Shown: positions 32,664 through 41,098, counted from the first letter of the stretch. The stretch is 47,634 nt of DNA from Clostridia bacterium (GCA_900770185.1 CAAGJM010000038.1:1-47634); one strand, 5' to 3'. Numbers and translations are program-made. Notes: generated by a model from the sequence alone, not told the origin.

Positions 32664-33890
32664 ATGAAAGAAATAAAATTCGGCTTAGCCGGCTGCGGCG
32701 GGCGCGGCAGAGGTTTAACCAGAGATATTTTGTGTAAACTCGAAGGCGTAACGGTCGCCGCCGTTTGCGACCCGTATCTTGACAAAGCGGAAACAGCCGC
32801 GAAAGAGGTTTTAGAAAAGAAAGGTTACGAACCCAAAGTTTACACCGACCATAAAAAAATGCTTGACGAAGCGGGGATTGACGCGGTTCTCGTCGCGACG
32901 GCGTGGGAATATCACGCGGAAGTCGCGATCGACGCGATGGAAAGACATATTGCCGTCGCGCTCGAAGTAGGCGGCGCATACAACGAAGAAGAGTGTAAAA
33001 AACTCGTCGAAACGTACGAAAAAACCAAAACCCCCGTTATGCTTATGGAGAACTGTTGCTTTAACCGCGACGAACTTTTGGCGACCAACCTTGCGCGCAA
33101 AGGGTTCTTCGGCAACGTCGTTTACTGCCACGGCGCGTATCGCCACGATTTGCGTCACGAAATTTCTTACGGCGATATCAACAGGCACTATCGCTTGCGC
33201 AACTACACGAGCCGAAACTGCGAAAATTATCCCACGCACGAACTCGGCCCCATAGCAAAACTTTTGAACATAAACCGCGGCAACAGAATGGTTTCGCTCG
33301 TTTCGATGGCGTCAAAAAGTTTGGGGCTTCACGAATACGTGCAGGATAAAAAAGAACTCGAATATCTTAAAGACCGCGAATTTAAGCAGGGCGATATAGT
33401 CGAAACTCTCATAAAGTGCGAAAACGGCGAACTCATCTCTCTTAAACTCGACACCACTCTGCCCTATTTTTACTCTCGCGAATTTACCGTCCGCGGCACG
33501 AAAGGGCTTTACAATCAGGACAACAACATGGTTCTTTTGGACGGCAAGATAGGCGAATATTTCGAGACGAAAAACGGCATGAAAGAATACTGGAACAACG
33601 CCGCCGATTATGAAGAATATCTGCCCGACTTCTGGCGCGGCATAACGCAAGAAATTTTAGACGCAGGTCACGGCGGTATGGATTATTTTGAATTCGTCGC
33701 GTTCGTAGACGCGTTAAGAAACGGCGAGGAAATGCCTATCGACGTTTACGATGCCGCCGCATGGATGAGCATAACCTACCTCAGCGAAAAGTCAATCGCT
33801 CTCGGCGGCGCACCCGTCGAAATCCCCGACTTTACCCACGGCTTGTATAAGACGAGAAAGCCCAAAGACGTAGTGAAATTCGATAGATAA
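32664..33890 (+). CDS. GH109-like alpha-N-acetylgalactosaminidase (Gfo/Idh/MocA fold)
   Basis: This is an NAD-dependent oxidoreductase-fold protein of 408 residues. The N-terminal Rossmann motif is FGLAGCGGRGRG. GH109-type landmarks are NYPTHELGPIAKLLNINRGN (about residues 189-208), the GDIVETLI stretch and HGGMDYFEFVAFVDALRNGE (about 336-355). GH109 enzymes use NAD to cleave alpha-GalNAc, as in blood group A and mucin cores. Unlike many GH109 members it has no signal peptide. It is followed after 5 bases by a GalNAc-type kinase, which supports GalNAc as product. A plain sugar dehydrogenase is the alternative. AAAGGAG precedes the ATG. Confidence 0.75.
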   Translation: MKEIKFGLAGCGGRGRGLTRDILCKLEGVTVAAVCDPYLDKAETAAKEVLEKKGYEPKVYTDHKKMLDEAGIDAVLVATAWEYHAEVAIDAMERHIAVALEVGGAYNEEECKKLVETYEKTKTPVMLMENCCFNRDELLATNLARKGFFGNVVYCHGAYRHDLRHEISYGDINRHYRLRNYTSRNCENYPTHELGPIAKLLNINRGNRMVSLVSMASKSLGLHEYVQDKKELEYLKDREFKQGDIVETLIKCENGELISLKLDTTLPYFYSREFTVRGTKGLYNQDNNMVLLDGKIGEYFETKNGMKEYWNNAADYEEYLPDFWRGITQEILDAGHGGMDYFEFVAFVDALRNGEEMPIDVYDAAAWMSITYLSEKSIALGGAPVEIPDFTHGLYKTRKPKDVVKFDR

Positions 33891-33895
33891 TTATT

Positions 33896-34990
33896 ATGAA
33901 AGAAAATTTGGTAAGCGCGTTAGCGCACTTTAAAATCGACGGAAAACTCTTAACGGTCGAACCGTACGGCGAAGGACACATCAACGAAACGTATCTTGCC
34001 GTTTACGACGCGGGCGGCGCAAAAAAGAGATATATTCTTCAAAAAATAAACTCTAACCTTTTTAATCCCGTTGAAAAACTTATGGAAAACATAAGCGGCG
34101 TGACGACCTTTTTGCGCGAAAAAATCATCGCGCGCGGCGGAGACGCGGACAGAGAGTGTTTAACTCTCGTACCAACCGTTGACGGAGCGACTTTTTACAA
34201 ATCCGAAGCGAGCGAATATTTCAGGGTGTACAAGTTCATCGAGCACACGGTATGCCTTCAAAAAATCGAAAAACCCGAGCATTTTTATAACAGCGCTGTT
34301 GCCTTCGGCGAGTTTATGAACGAGTTAAGCGAATACGACGCGAGCAAAATTTACGAAATTTTGCCGAACTTCCACAACACCCCCAAACGGTATAACGACT
34401 TTTTGGCGGCGGTAGATAAAGACGAGTTTAACCGAGCAAAAGACTGCGAAAAAGAAATTGAATTTTTTAAGTCGCACGAAGAGTTGTATCCCGCTATAAC
34501 CAACCTTTTAAACAGCGGCAAAATTCCTTTAAGGGTCACCCATAACGACACGAAACTCAACAACGTTCTGCTTGACTTAAAAAGCGGCAAACCCGTTGCG
34601 GTTATAGACCTTGATACGATTATGCCGGGGAGTTTGCTTTACGATTTTGGCGACAGTATTCGCTTCGGTTGCAACTCCGCCCTTGAAGACGAGCCCGATT
34701 TAAGCAAAGTTTACTTCCGCGAAGATTTATATAAAGTATACGTTGACGGCTACATGTCTAAGGTCGGCGCAAGCATAACGGAAACGGAGAAAGAAAACCT
34801 ACCCGTCGGCGCGATACTTATGACGATGGAATGCGGCATGCGCTTTTTAGCCGACTATTTAAGCGGAGACGTGTATTTTAAAACCCACCGAAGCGGACAA
34901 AACCTTGACCGCGCCCGCACGCAGATAAAGCTTGCAAGCGATATGCTTAAAAAACTTGACGAACTTAAAAAATACGCGCTTAGCAAATAA
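33896..34990 (+). CDS. nahK: N-acetylhexosamine 1-kinase (NahK-like)
   Basis: This is a 364-residue kinase of the aminoglycoside phosphotransferase fold. The catalytic segment RVTHNDTKLNNVLLD (about residues 212-226) and the metal-binding VIDLDTIMPGSLLYDFGDSI (about 235-254) closely match, from memory, bifidobacterial NahK. That enzyme phosphorylates GalNAc and GlcNAc at C1 in the lacto-N-biose/galacto-N-biose pathway. The early EPYGEGHINETYL and RVYKFIEHTVCLQ stretches agree too. It is co-transcribed with the GH109-like gene: one enzyme would free GalNAc and the other trap it. No GNB phosphorylase or nucleotidyltransferase is in the window. Confidence 0.88.
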   Translation: MKENLVSALAHFKIDGKLLTVEPYGEGHINETYLAVYDAGGAKKRYILQKINSNLFNPVEKLMENISGVTTFLREKIIARGGDADRECLTLVPTVDGATFYKSEASEYFRVYKFIEHTVCLQKIEKPEHFYNSAVAFGEFMNELSEYDASKIYEILPNFHNTPKRYNDFLAAVDKDEFNRAKDCEKEIEFFKSHEELYPAITNLLNSGKIPLRVTHNDTKLNNVLLDLKSGKPVAVIDLDTIMPGSLLYDFGDSIRFGCNSALEDEPDLSKVYFREDLYKVYVDGYMSKVGASITETEKENLPVGAILMTMECGMRFLADYLSGDVYFKTHRSGQNLDRARTQIKLASDMLKKLDELKKYALSK

Positions 34991-35018
34991 GTTGATAAAT
35001 AATTAAGATTTTATTACT

Positions 35019-35060
35019 AAACCCCCGCCACGCCGTTTATCGGCGCGTGCGGGGGTTTTA
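35019..35060 (+). terminator. Terminator of the GH109-like/nahK transcript
   Basis: AAACCCCCGC-ACGCCG pairs with CGGCG-GCGGGGGTTTTA: a very strong hairpin 30 bases after the nahK stop. Confidence 0.9.
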
Positions 35061-35257
35061 TTAAACCGAAAATTTAACGCAGTACGGAGGCTTAGAATAA
35101 CCCGTATCGTAGGGAAGGGGCTTGCTCCTTCCGCGTTTAAAAGGATAACGTTTATATAAAATCAGCCAATCCCCCCTGCCGTCACAAAATTGCGTCGGCT
35201 GTCCCCCCCCCTTTAACAAGGGGGGCAAGCCCCACGCAAAAATACGCTAATTGTATC
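35061..35257. other. Non-coding repeats downstream of nahK
   Basis: It contains an inverted copy of the GGAAGG..CCTTCC hairpin repeat (about 35106-35140) and a CCCCCC..TTTAACAAGGGGGG stretch (about 35160-35230). The reverse complement of that stretch occurs near 43130-43195. No credible ORF is seen. Confidence 0.6.
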
Positions 35258-35563
35258 GACGAGGAGGAACGTTTTGTTATGAATTAGATTTTTTGTTGCT
35301 AAAAAAACTATTTAGACAAGGCGGTTACCCGAAGTTGTACTTGCCGTACAACGAGCGGTAACCAACGCAGTATAACGCAAAACTTATTTCCCCGCAGTGA
35401 CGAGGAGGAACAATTAGTTATGAGTTAGCGGTTTTGGGAATTAGTGCCGTTTTAGGCAAGGCAGTTGCCCGCCGCTGTACTTTTTGTACAGCAAGTGGCG
35501 ACTAACGCCGTCATAAGGCGGCAATAAACCCAAAACCGCAACGACATAACTAATTGAGACGAC
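35258..35563. repeat. Tandem pair of palindromic elements, locus 2
   Basis: Units start at 35258 and 35399 (GACGAGGAGGAAC). The first core is GGTTACC / GTTGTAC / TTGCC / GTACAAC / GGTAACC (35323-35363), fully paired and different from locus 1. The second is AGTTGCC / GCTGTAC / TTTTT / GTACAGC / GGCGACT (35463-35503). The second unit is closed by two long arms, CAATTAGTTATG with CATAACTAATTG, and GCGGTTTTGGG with CCCAAAACCGC. Its right end overlaps the last codons of the next gene. Confidence 0.85.
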
Positions 35564-35990
35564 TTTCCAAAATTTCGCACGCGTCGCCGACAAGAAGTTT
35601 GCAGGGGCGTTTTTTATAATATTCGGGCGTGCGCGCTTCGGGGGTGGGGGCGGAAGATTTTTCGGAAAGACCTAAAAGTTCGCGGCAAATTATGGAGCCG
35701 TTTTTCTCTTTAAACTCACCCGCCAAGGACTGAATAAGCGCGTAATATTCCCCTTTATACTTGACGTCTTTGGGGTCGGAATAGCCTTTAAGCATACCTA
35801 AAACCATCAACATTCCGCTGACCGCGCCGCAAACTTCGCGCATGCGCCCCATGCCGCCGCCGAATGCGGAAGAAATTTTTTTAAGGGTTTCTTCATTTAT
35901 ATTAAGTTCGTCTTTAAACGCCAAAACCACCGATTGCGCGCAGTTATACCCTGCGGCAAAATAGCTTTCGCCCAACTCTCGTTTAGTCAT
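35550..35990 (-). CDS. C_GCAxxG_C_C family redox-type protein
   Basis: This 146-residue protein has the family's cysteine layout: YNCAQSV near residue 16, EVCGAVSGMLMVLG near 53, ICRELLG near 101 and a late pair in RPCKLLVGDAC. The family is widespread in anaerobes and thought to bind a metal or act in redox chemistry, but the reaction is unknown. The last residues (SRLN) and the stop are read from the end of an adjoining palindromic element. AAAGGAG precedes the ATG. Confidence 0.85.
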   Translation of the reverse strand: MTKRELGESYFAAGYNCAQSVVLAFKDELNINEETLKKISSAFGGGMGRMREVCGAVSGMLMVLGMLKGYSDPKDVKYKGEYYALIQSLAGEFKEKNGSIICRELLGLSEKSSAPTPEARTPEYYKKRPCKLLVGDACEILESRLN

Positions 35991-36110
35991 ACGCTTTCTC
36001 CTTTCGTTTGCCGAATTTTATATATCGGCGCGGCAATGTATTTATTACAATTGTACAATTTAATCACGCAAATTGCAATAAAACGATTGAAAAGAGTTTA
36101 AAAAATACGC

Positions 36111-36140
36111 GGCGGCTTCTATCGAAGCCGCCGTTTATGT
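36111..36140. terminator. Hairpin, possible terminator
   Basis: CGGCGGCTT and AAGCCGCCG form a strong stem, with a weak T-run. A near-identical hairpin ends the next gene at 36785. Confidence 0.5.
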
Positions 36141-36191
36141 TGCATTACAAAAATTATGGCAATTAGCATAAACTCAATACAATATACTGTT

Positions 36192-36219
36192 GACAATTTA
36201 AAAACTTATATTAAAATTT
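36192..36219 (+). promoter_or_regulatory. Promoter for the Cys-rich protein gene
   Basis: TTGACA followed by a 16-bp spacer and TAAAAT, about 20-60 bases upstream of the possible starts at 36236 and 36275. Positions are within one or two bases. Confidence 0.55.
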
Positions 36220-36274
36220 AATCAGACGGTTTTACATGGAAAGACACACTAAAAACATTACAGGACTAAACCCA

Positions 36275-36742
36275 ATGAACTTTAAATATTTTAAGTATAG
36301 AGACCCGTACTCAAAAGATTATATCGCCAACTGCCCCGTATGCGGCAAAATTTGTTTAACCGACGAGTACGGAAACGGTGAATGTAAAAACTGTTTGTGG
36401 CAATTAGACAAAGCTTGCTCTTTAGAGCCGGACAAAGTGCAATATCCTAACGTCGTATCCCTGAACACAGCAAAAAAACTATATGCCGAAAATAAGAAAA
36501 TAAAGCCGTCTTTCGATGATTTTGCCGCTATGCTTGAAATGTACGGGGAAACTTCATTTATATATAACGGTGAAAAGTACGCCGTTTATATCGGAAAAGG
36601 TTATCGCGTAACCATACATTCCGACAAAAACGACTTAGTCTACGACAGTATCATAGACTTTAAAGAAAACGCTATGGTCGACGGGCAACTTCTCAAAAAA
36701 CTTTGGAACAACGTTGAAAAAGCAAATTATTTGCAAGGATAA
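36275..36742 (+). CDS. Small protein with an N-terminal zinc ribbon, unknown function
   Basis: The protein has about 155 residues from the ATG at 36275, or 168 from an ATG at 36236 that has no ribosome-binding site. The first 45 residues hold a four-Cys cluster (CPVCGKICL..CKNCLW) typical of Cys-rich CPCC-like zinc-binding domains. The rest has no clear motif. The composition and AT-richness differ slightly from neighbours. It has its own promoter and terminator. It is not recognised beyond the zinc ribbon; CPCC-type proteins sometimes occur as immunity-like accessory genes. Confidence 0.75.
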   Translation: MNFKYFKYRDPYSKDYIANCPVCGKICLTDEYGNGECKNCLWQLDKACSLEPDKVQYPNVVSLNTAKKLYAENKKIKPSFDDFAAMLEMYGETSFIYNGEKYAVYIGKGYRVTIHSDKNDLVYDSIIDFKENAMVDGQLLKKLWNNVEKANYLQG

Positions 36743-36784
36743 TGCGCAAAACCTTCCGCAAGAATTAAAATAACTAAAACGCGT

Positions 36785-36816
36785 GCGGCGGCTTTTATCG
36801 AAGCCGCCGTTTTTTA
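36785..36816 (+). terminator. Terminator after the Cys-rich protein gene
   Basis: GCGGCGGCTT pairs with AAGCCGCCG, followed by TTTTTTATT. Confidence 0.85.
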
Positions 36817-36879
36817 TTCGATATTTTTTTGCCGTTTTAAGCAAAAAACGTTGTTAAACTGCCACCCGATAAAAAAGTA

Positions 36880-36907
36880 TTGATTTAAACGGCATTTACT
36901 ATATAAT
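36880..36907 (+). promoter_or_regulatory. Promoter for the first GH36-like gene
   Basis: TTGATT (36880-36885), a 16-bp spacer, TATAAT (36902-36907), about 30 bases before the ATG. Confidence 0.6.
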
Positions 36908-36938
36908 AAAAGAAGTTAAAAAACTTTACAGGTTGAAA

Positions 36939-38828
36939 ATGGTAACTTACGATTTTAAAAAATTCCCGATTGAATATTCGCTTGACGGCAAAGTTTTTAA
37001 AGGTTTGCCCGCGGGCGGCAACATTGTAACCGCATATAATGCCGGCGTTACGACTTTAACCTACTTAGCGTATAACGGCGACCTAAAAATTACCGCCGAA
37101 GTTATTTTATACGATAACTACGCCGTCAGAGAGCTCCGCGCAAGCATTGAAAATATAGGTAAATCCGCAAGCGGCGTCATATCCGATTTCAAACTATTGG
37201 GAACACTTCCCGAAGCGCACCCGACGATTATTTACTCAAACGGCGACGATATGACGATTAACAGCTACAAATGGTTTTCCGAAAAAATCGGGGGCGGGTT
37301 CAAAATTTCGTCAAAATACGGATATTCGTGCGTGGGCGCGTACCCCTATATGCGTATTATAGGCAAAACTTACAGCCAGAACGTCGCCATAGGCTACGGC
37401 GGCGAGTGGGCGGCTGAATTTGAAACGAAAGGAGATAGAACCGAATATTTTGTCCGCCAAAAAACTTTAAAAACCAAACTATACGCGGGTGAAGCAGTCG
37501 TTTCACCCCGTCTTACCGTCATGGAATTTACAGGCGGCGAACGCTTTGGCGCAAACCTTTGGCGCAAGTTTTACTACGACAATATCTTGCTTAAACTAAA
37601 CGGCGAACCGCTTAAACCGATATTATTTTTGCACACCTTTCAAATAGGCGGCAAAAGCGAGTTTTGCGGAATAACCGACGAAAATCAGATTTTAGCGATT
37701 GACGAATATATCAAAAAAGGAATTAAGCCCGACTATTGGTGGATAGACGCGGGCTGGTATCCGTGTAACAACAACTGGTTCAACGCGGGCAGTTGGCGCG
37801 CCGACGAAACGCGCCTTTCAAAAAACCTTAAAGCGGTAGGCGATAAACTTAAAAAAGAAAAAATCGGCTTACTTTTATGGTTTGAAATCGAGCGGGCGGT
37901 AAGCGACAGCGATATAGAAAAACAGCACCCCGAATGGCTGCTGAACGTCCCCGATAAAGACGGCAATCCGTCGAAAGATAACGTTGTGAATTTTGCGGCA
38001 AGCGGCGCGAAAGAGTATTTTTTAGAGCTTTTAGACGGCATTATTAAGGATGCGGGCGTTAAAATTTATCGGCAGGATCACAACACTTTTATAGCGCGTG
38101 CGCTTGAAAAAACGAACGTTGACGGGCGCGTAGGCATAACCGAAAATATGCACCTGCAAGGGCTTTTGTGGGTGTGGGACGAACTTAAAAAGCGCAACCC
38201 CGACCTTATTTTCGACGAGTGTTGCGCCGGCGGCAGAAGAAACGACTTAGAGTTTATGCGCCGCGCCGTTCCGCTAAATTATACCGACGTTGCCATTTAC
38301 GACTATCCCGTGCGCGCGTCCCACACGCTGACTTTATACGACTGGACGCCGTACTTCCGCATGCACGCGCCCAAAACGAAAACGGCCGACGGGAAAACTT
38401 TGCCGCCCGACGATTACGCTTACCTTAACACCGTTACCCCCGCGATAACCGATTTTTTGGAATACTACGACGGGAAAGAGGCGTTTGAAACCGCTAAAAA
38501 ATATCTGCCCGTATGGCGCAAACTCGCTTCTCTTCAACAATTCGCCGACTTTTACCCCTTAACACCGCTTGAAAAAATTACGGCGGACGGGTTTTACTCG
38601 GTACAGTTCGATAGGTCTACGGAAGGCTACATTCAAGCCGTGCGCTTTGAAAACTGCCCCAACGAAACGCTTACCGTTTACCCGCAGGTAAGCGAAAATA
38701 AAACCTACGAATTTTGCGACCTTATAAGCGGCGAAAAATTTGCTTTTTGCGGTAAAGACCTTAAAAACGGCCTGACTTTAACCATACCCGCCCGCAGCGG
38801 CAAGCTGTTGCACTATACAGCTAAATAG
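36939..38828 (+). CDS. GH36-family alpha-galactosidase (clan GH-D)
   Basis: This is a 629-residue cytoplasmic glycosidase without a signal peptide. An N-terminal beta-sandwich leads to a TIM barrel with WWIDAGWY (about residue 267) and LLLWFEIERA. Its nucleophile Asp lies in YRQDHNTF (about 380), its acid/base Asp in DECCAGGRRNDLEF (about 436). The C-terminus is a small beta domain. Alpha-galactosidase is the likeliest activity; alpha-N-acetylgalactosaminidase is possible within GH36 and would suit the neighbouring NahK. A TTG two codons upstream is a less likely start. It is downstream of the GH109-like/nahK unit but has its own promoter. Confidence 0.9.
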   Translation: MVTYDFKKFPIEYSLDGKVFKGLPAGGNIVTAYNAGVTTLTYLAYNGDLKITAEVILYDNYAVRELRASIENIGKSASGVISDFKLLGTLPEAHPTIIYSNGDDMTINSYKWFSEKIGGGFKISSKYGYSCVGAYPYMRIIGKTYSQNVAIGYGGEWAAEFETKGDRTEYFVRQKTLKTKLYAGEAVVSPRLTVMEFTGGERFGANLWRKFYYDNILLKLNGEPLKPILFLHTFQIGGKSEFCGITDENQILAIDEYIKKGIKPDYWWIDAGWYPCNNNWFNAGSWRADETRLSKNLKAVGDKLKKEKIGLLLWFEIERAVSDSDIEKQHPEWLLNVPDKDGNPSKDNVVNFAASGAKEYFLELLDGIIKDAGVKIYRQDHNTFIARALEKTNVDGRVGITENMHLQGLLWVWDELKKRNPDLIFDECCAGGRRNDLEFMRRAVPLNYTDVAIYDYPVRASHTLTLYDWTPYFRMHAPKTKTADGKTLPPDDYAYLNTVTPAITDFLEYYDGKEAFETAKKYLPVWRKLASLQQFADFYPLTPLEKITADGFYSVQFDRSTEGYIQAVRFENCPNETLTVYPQVSENKTYEFCDLISGEKFAFCGKDLKNGLTLTIPARSGKLLHYTAK

Positions 38829-38856
38829 CCGCGTATGGTTGTATTATTTAAAATTT

Positions 38857-39149
38857 TAGGGAAAACATTCCTTATCACTAGTTACCTAAAAGGCGTCTTT
38901 TTTGCCTGTTTCGGCAAATCTTTGCTTGAAGTATTTGTATACGTCTCGCGCAAATCTTTGCTAAAACTGCCTGAAAAATGCGGCTTTAAGGTGCAAAGCA
39001 TTTTTGCGGTGAAGAAATCGCCGCTTGCGGTGTGGTTTTTGCAAGGCAAACACCCGAAATTGTACTTGCTGTACTATGAGTGGTGTTTAACACAGCAAAA
39101 ACCGATTTATGCCCGCAAAAATAATTAGTGATGAAGAATGTTTTCCCTA
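38857..39149. repeat. MITE-A copy 3 (short form)
   Basis: This 293-bp element is bounded by TAGGGAAAACATTCC and GGAATG-like inverted ends (AGAATGTTTTCCCTA), with TA at each side. It contains the core hairpin (loop TTGCT) near 39050-39090 and lacks the nested MITE-B of copy 2. A 97-codon open frame runs through it in the plus direction but has no ribosome-binding site. Confidence 0.85.
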
Positions 39150-39154
39150 AGCAT

Positions 39155-39186
39155 TAAAAAAGAGCGGTAACCCGCTCTTTTTTTTG
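39155..39186. terminator. Bidirectional terminator
   Basis: AAAAAAGAGCGG pairs with CCCGCTCTTTTTTTT around a short loop. It lies between the GH36-like gene and tcdA, which converge here. The remaining 95 bases to the tcdA stop show nothing notable. Confidence 0.85.
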
Positions 39187-39280
39187 CGCCGTTTTTCGGC
39201 TTTTCGCTTTTTAAAATTTTTTTGCGAGAGGTTATTATACGCTTTCGTCCGCCGCTTCACGGCTTAAAAAAACCGTAAAA

Positions 39281-40006
39281 CTACTTAACTTTGACGATAT
39301 CTTTCACCACTTCGCCCGCTATTATAAGCCCCGCGACCGACGGCACGAACGAAACGCTTGCAGGCGCAAAGCCGTTGCCCTTTTTCTCGCCGTACAAAGA
39401 AAGCATTTCTTCATCGGCGGTTATAGGCGGCTCTTCGCTGTAAACGACCTTTAAGCTCTCCACGCCGCGCTCGCGTAGAAGCTTACGCATAACGCGCGAC
39501 AGCGGGCAGTTTTTGGTGGAATAAATATCCGCAACCTTAAACGCCGCGGGGTTAAGTTTGTTGCCCGTCGCCATAGACGAGATGACTTTCACGCCCGCCG
39601 ATTTTGCACGCATAATAATTTCGATTTTGCCCGATATCGTGTCGATTGCGTCGACGACGTAGTCGAACTTAGAAAAGTCTAAATCTGTCGGCTCGCGCTC
39701 GGTTATAAAAGCGTTTACTTCGGCAACGGTCGCCGACTTATTTATGGATAAAATTCTGTCTTTCGCGACCGCGGTTTTAAGCTTCCCGACCGTTTCGTCG
39801 GTAGCGTAAAGCTGACGGTTAAAGTTACTTAAACCGTAAACGTCGTTATCTATAAGGGTAAACTTCCCCACGCCCGCGCGCGCCAAACCTTCGACGACGT
39901 AACTGCCTACCCCGCCCAAACCGAAAACGGCAACGCTTGCATTATTAAGTTTTTCAATTCCGCTTTCGCCGAAAACAAGCGCGGAACGCACAAATTTATC
40001 GTTCAT
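39281..40006 (-). CDS. tcdA: tRNA threonylcarbamoyladenosine dehydratase TcdA (ThiF/E1-like)
   Basis: This E1-like enzyme uses ATP to cyclise t6A37 to ct6A in tRNA. An N-terminal Rossmann motif VFGLGGVGSYVVEGLARAG, the adenylation stretch LIDNDVYGLSNFNRQLYAT and VVDAIDT are present. So is the Cys-containing CPLSRVMRKLLRERG, typical of TcdA. The product is 241 residues from the ATG at 40006 (MNDKFVRSAL). It overlaps the pdxK-type gene by 11 bases; a longer start at 40039 is less likely. Confidence 0.9.
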   Translation of the reverse strand: MNDKFVRSALVFGESGIEKLNNASVAVFGLGGVGSYVVEGLARAGVGKFTLIDNDVYGLSNFNRQLYATDETVGKLKTAVAKDRILSINKSATVAEVNAFITEREPTDLDFSKFDYVVDAIDTISGKIEIIMRAKSAGVKVISSMATGNKLNPAAFKVADIYSTKNCPLSRVMRKLLRERGVESLKVVYSEEPPITADEEMLSLYGEKKGNGFAPASVSFVPSVAGLIIAGEVVKDIVKVK

Positions 40007-40838
40007 TTTCAAGTAATTTGATAAGCTTAGGCATAACAAGCTCGAAATTCACGCCGTAGTTTACCGCGTTTTTATCGTTTTTCGTAACCCGTATGCACTC
40101 GGCGGTAAAGTCCGCCGCAACGGTAAGCGCGTCAAGCACGTTTTTGCCCCTTTCAAGCGCGCCCACGAACACGCTCGAAAATATGTCGCCCGTGCCGTGA
40201 TAAGCGGCGTCCACTTTGTCGTTATAATATTCGAAAAATTCCTTTTTAACGCCGTCGTAACCCATCACGCCGATTTTGCCTTTTTGAAAACTAACGCCGG
40301 TGATGACGGCGGTTTTCGCGCCGCTTAAAGTTAATTCGCGCAATATATCTTCAATGTAAGCTCTATCGTATCCGCTTTCGATATACGGCTTGTTAAGCAT
40401 AATAGTCGCTTCGGTTAAATTCGGCAAAATTACGTCGGCAACGCCGCAAAGCGAGAACATTTTTTCGGCAAACGCTTTATCGAACCCCGGGTATAACTTG
40501 CCGTTGTCCGCCATAACGGGGTCAACGACGGTTATCGTGGTTTCCGACTTTAATTCGCGAAAATAGTCTTTGACTATCTCGATTTGCTCGGGGCTGCCTA
40601 AATAGCCCGTATATATCGCGTCAAACTTAAAATTTTCAGCCTTCCAGTGCTTTAAAATGTCGGGCATGTCGCTCGTTAAGTCGCGGAACGTGTAGTTTTT
40701 AAACATTGTGTGGGTGGATAAAACCGCCGTCGGCACAACGCACGCTTCGACCCCGCACGCCGAAATAAGCGGCAACGCGACGGTTAAAGAGCATTTGCCA
40801 AGGCAAGATATATCCTGAATAGTTGCGATTCGTTTCAT
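39996..40838 (-). CDS. Pyridoxal/pyridoxamine kinase
   Basis: This is a ribokinase-fold vitamin B6 kinase of 280 residues. It has IQDISCLGKCSLTVALPLIS at the start, VDPVMADNGKLY near residue 105 and LPNLTEATIML near 137. The catalytic loop is AAYHGTGDIFSSVFVGA, with the GTGD anion hole and general base Asp. These match the PdxK/PdxY type found in Firmicutes. It is co-transcribed with tcdA. AAAGGAG lies upstream, with a rather long spacing to the ATG. Confidence 0.9.
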   Translation of the reverse strand: MKRIATIQDISCLGKCSLTVALPLISACGVEACVVPTAVLSTHTMFKNYTFRDLTSDMPDILKHWKAENFKFDAIYTGYLGSPEQIEIVKDYFRELKSETTITVVDPVMADNGKLYPGFDKAFAEKMFSLCGVADVILPNLTEATIMLNKPYIESGYDRAYIEDILRELTLSGAKTAVITGVSFQKGKIGVMGYDGVKKEFFEYYNDKVDAAYHGTGDIFSSVFVGALERGKNVLDALTVAADFTAECIRVTKNDKNAVNYGVNFELVMPKLIKLLENER

Positions 40839-40975
40839 ATTGAATTAAACTCCTTTTATTAAAAGCTTTTCTCTTTGTAAAATCAATTAAACCCCACCCG
40901 TTAAACGCGTATTTAATGCCGAACGAAACCGTTTTTTAACGGCTTGACAAACGTTAGTTTGCTTTTTACGCCTAA

Positions 40976-41009
40976 GTTATCAACATTGTTAATAACTTTT
41001 GTTGATAAC
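40976..41009. promoter_or_regulatory. Inverted pair of DnaA-box-like sequences
   Basis: GTTATCAACA (40976-40985) and TGTTGATAAC (41000-41009) form a perfect 10-bp inverted repeat. Each half holds TTATCAACA, one base from the DnaA box TTATCCACA. Confidence 0.4.
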
Positions 41010-41050
41010 TTTTTGTTGCCGCATAGTCGCACCCGTTTTTAACCTTGTCT

Positions 41051-41089
41051 TCGTTTCCACGAGACCCTTCGCTATCGCTCAGGGTGACA
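41051..41089. repeat. Short dispersed repeat (CACGAGACCCTTCG..CAGGGTGACA)
   Basis: Another copy of the motif seen at 25053 and 45751. It directly precedes the palindromic element pair. Confidence 0.6.
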
Positions 41090-41098
41090 AATTGCTAC

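Noticed and set aside
38835..39128. 97-codon open frame on the plus strand
   Set aside because: It lies entirely inside MITE-A, has no ribosome-binding site and ends in the inverted repeat, so it is probably a by-product of the repeat.
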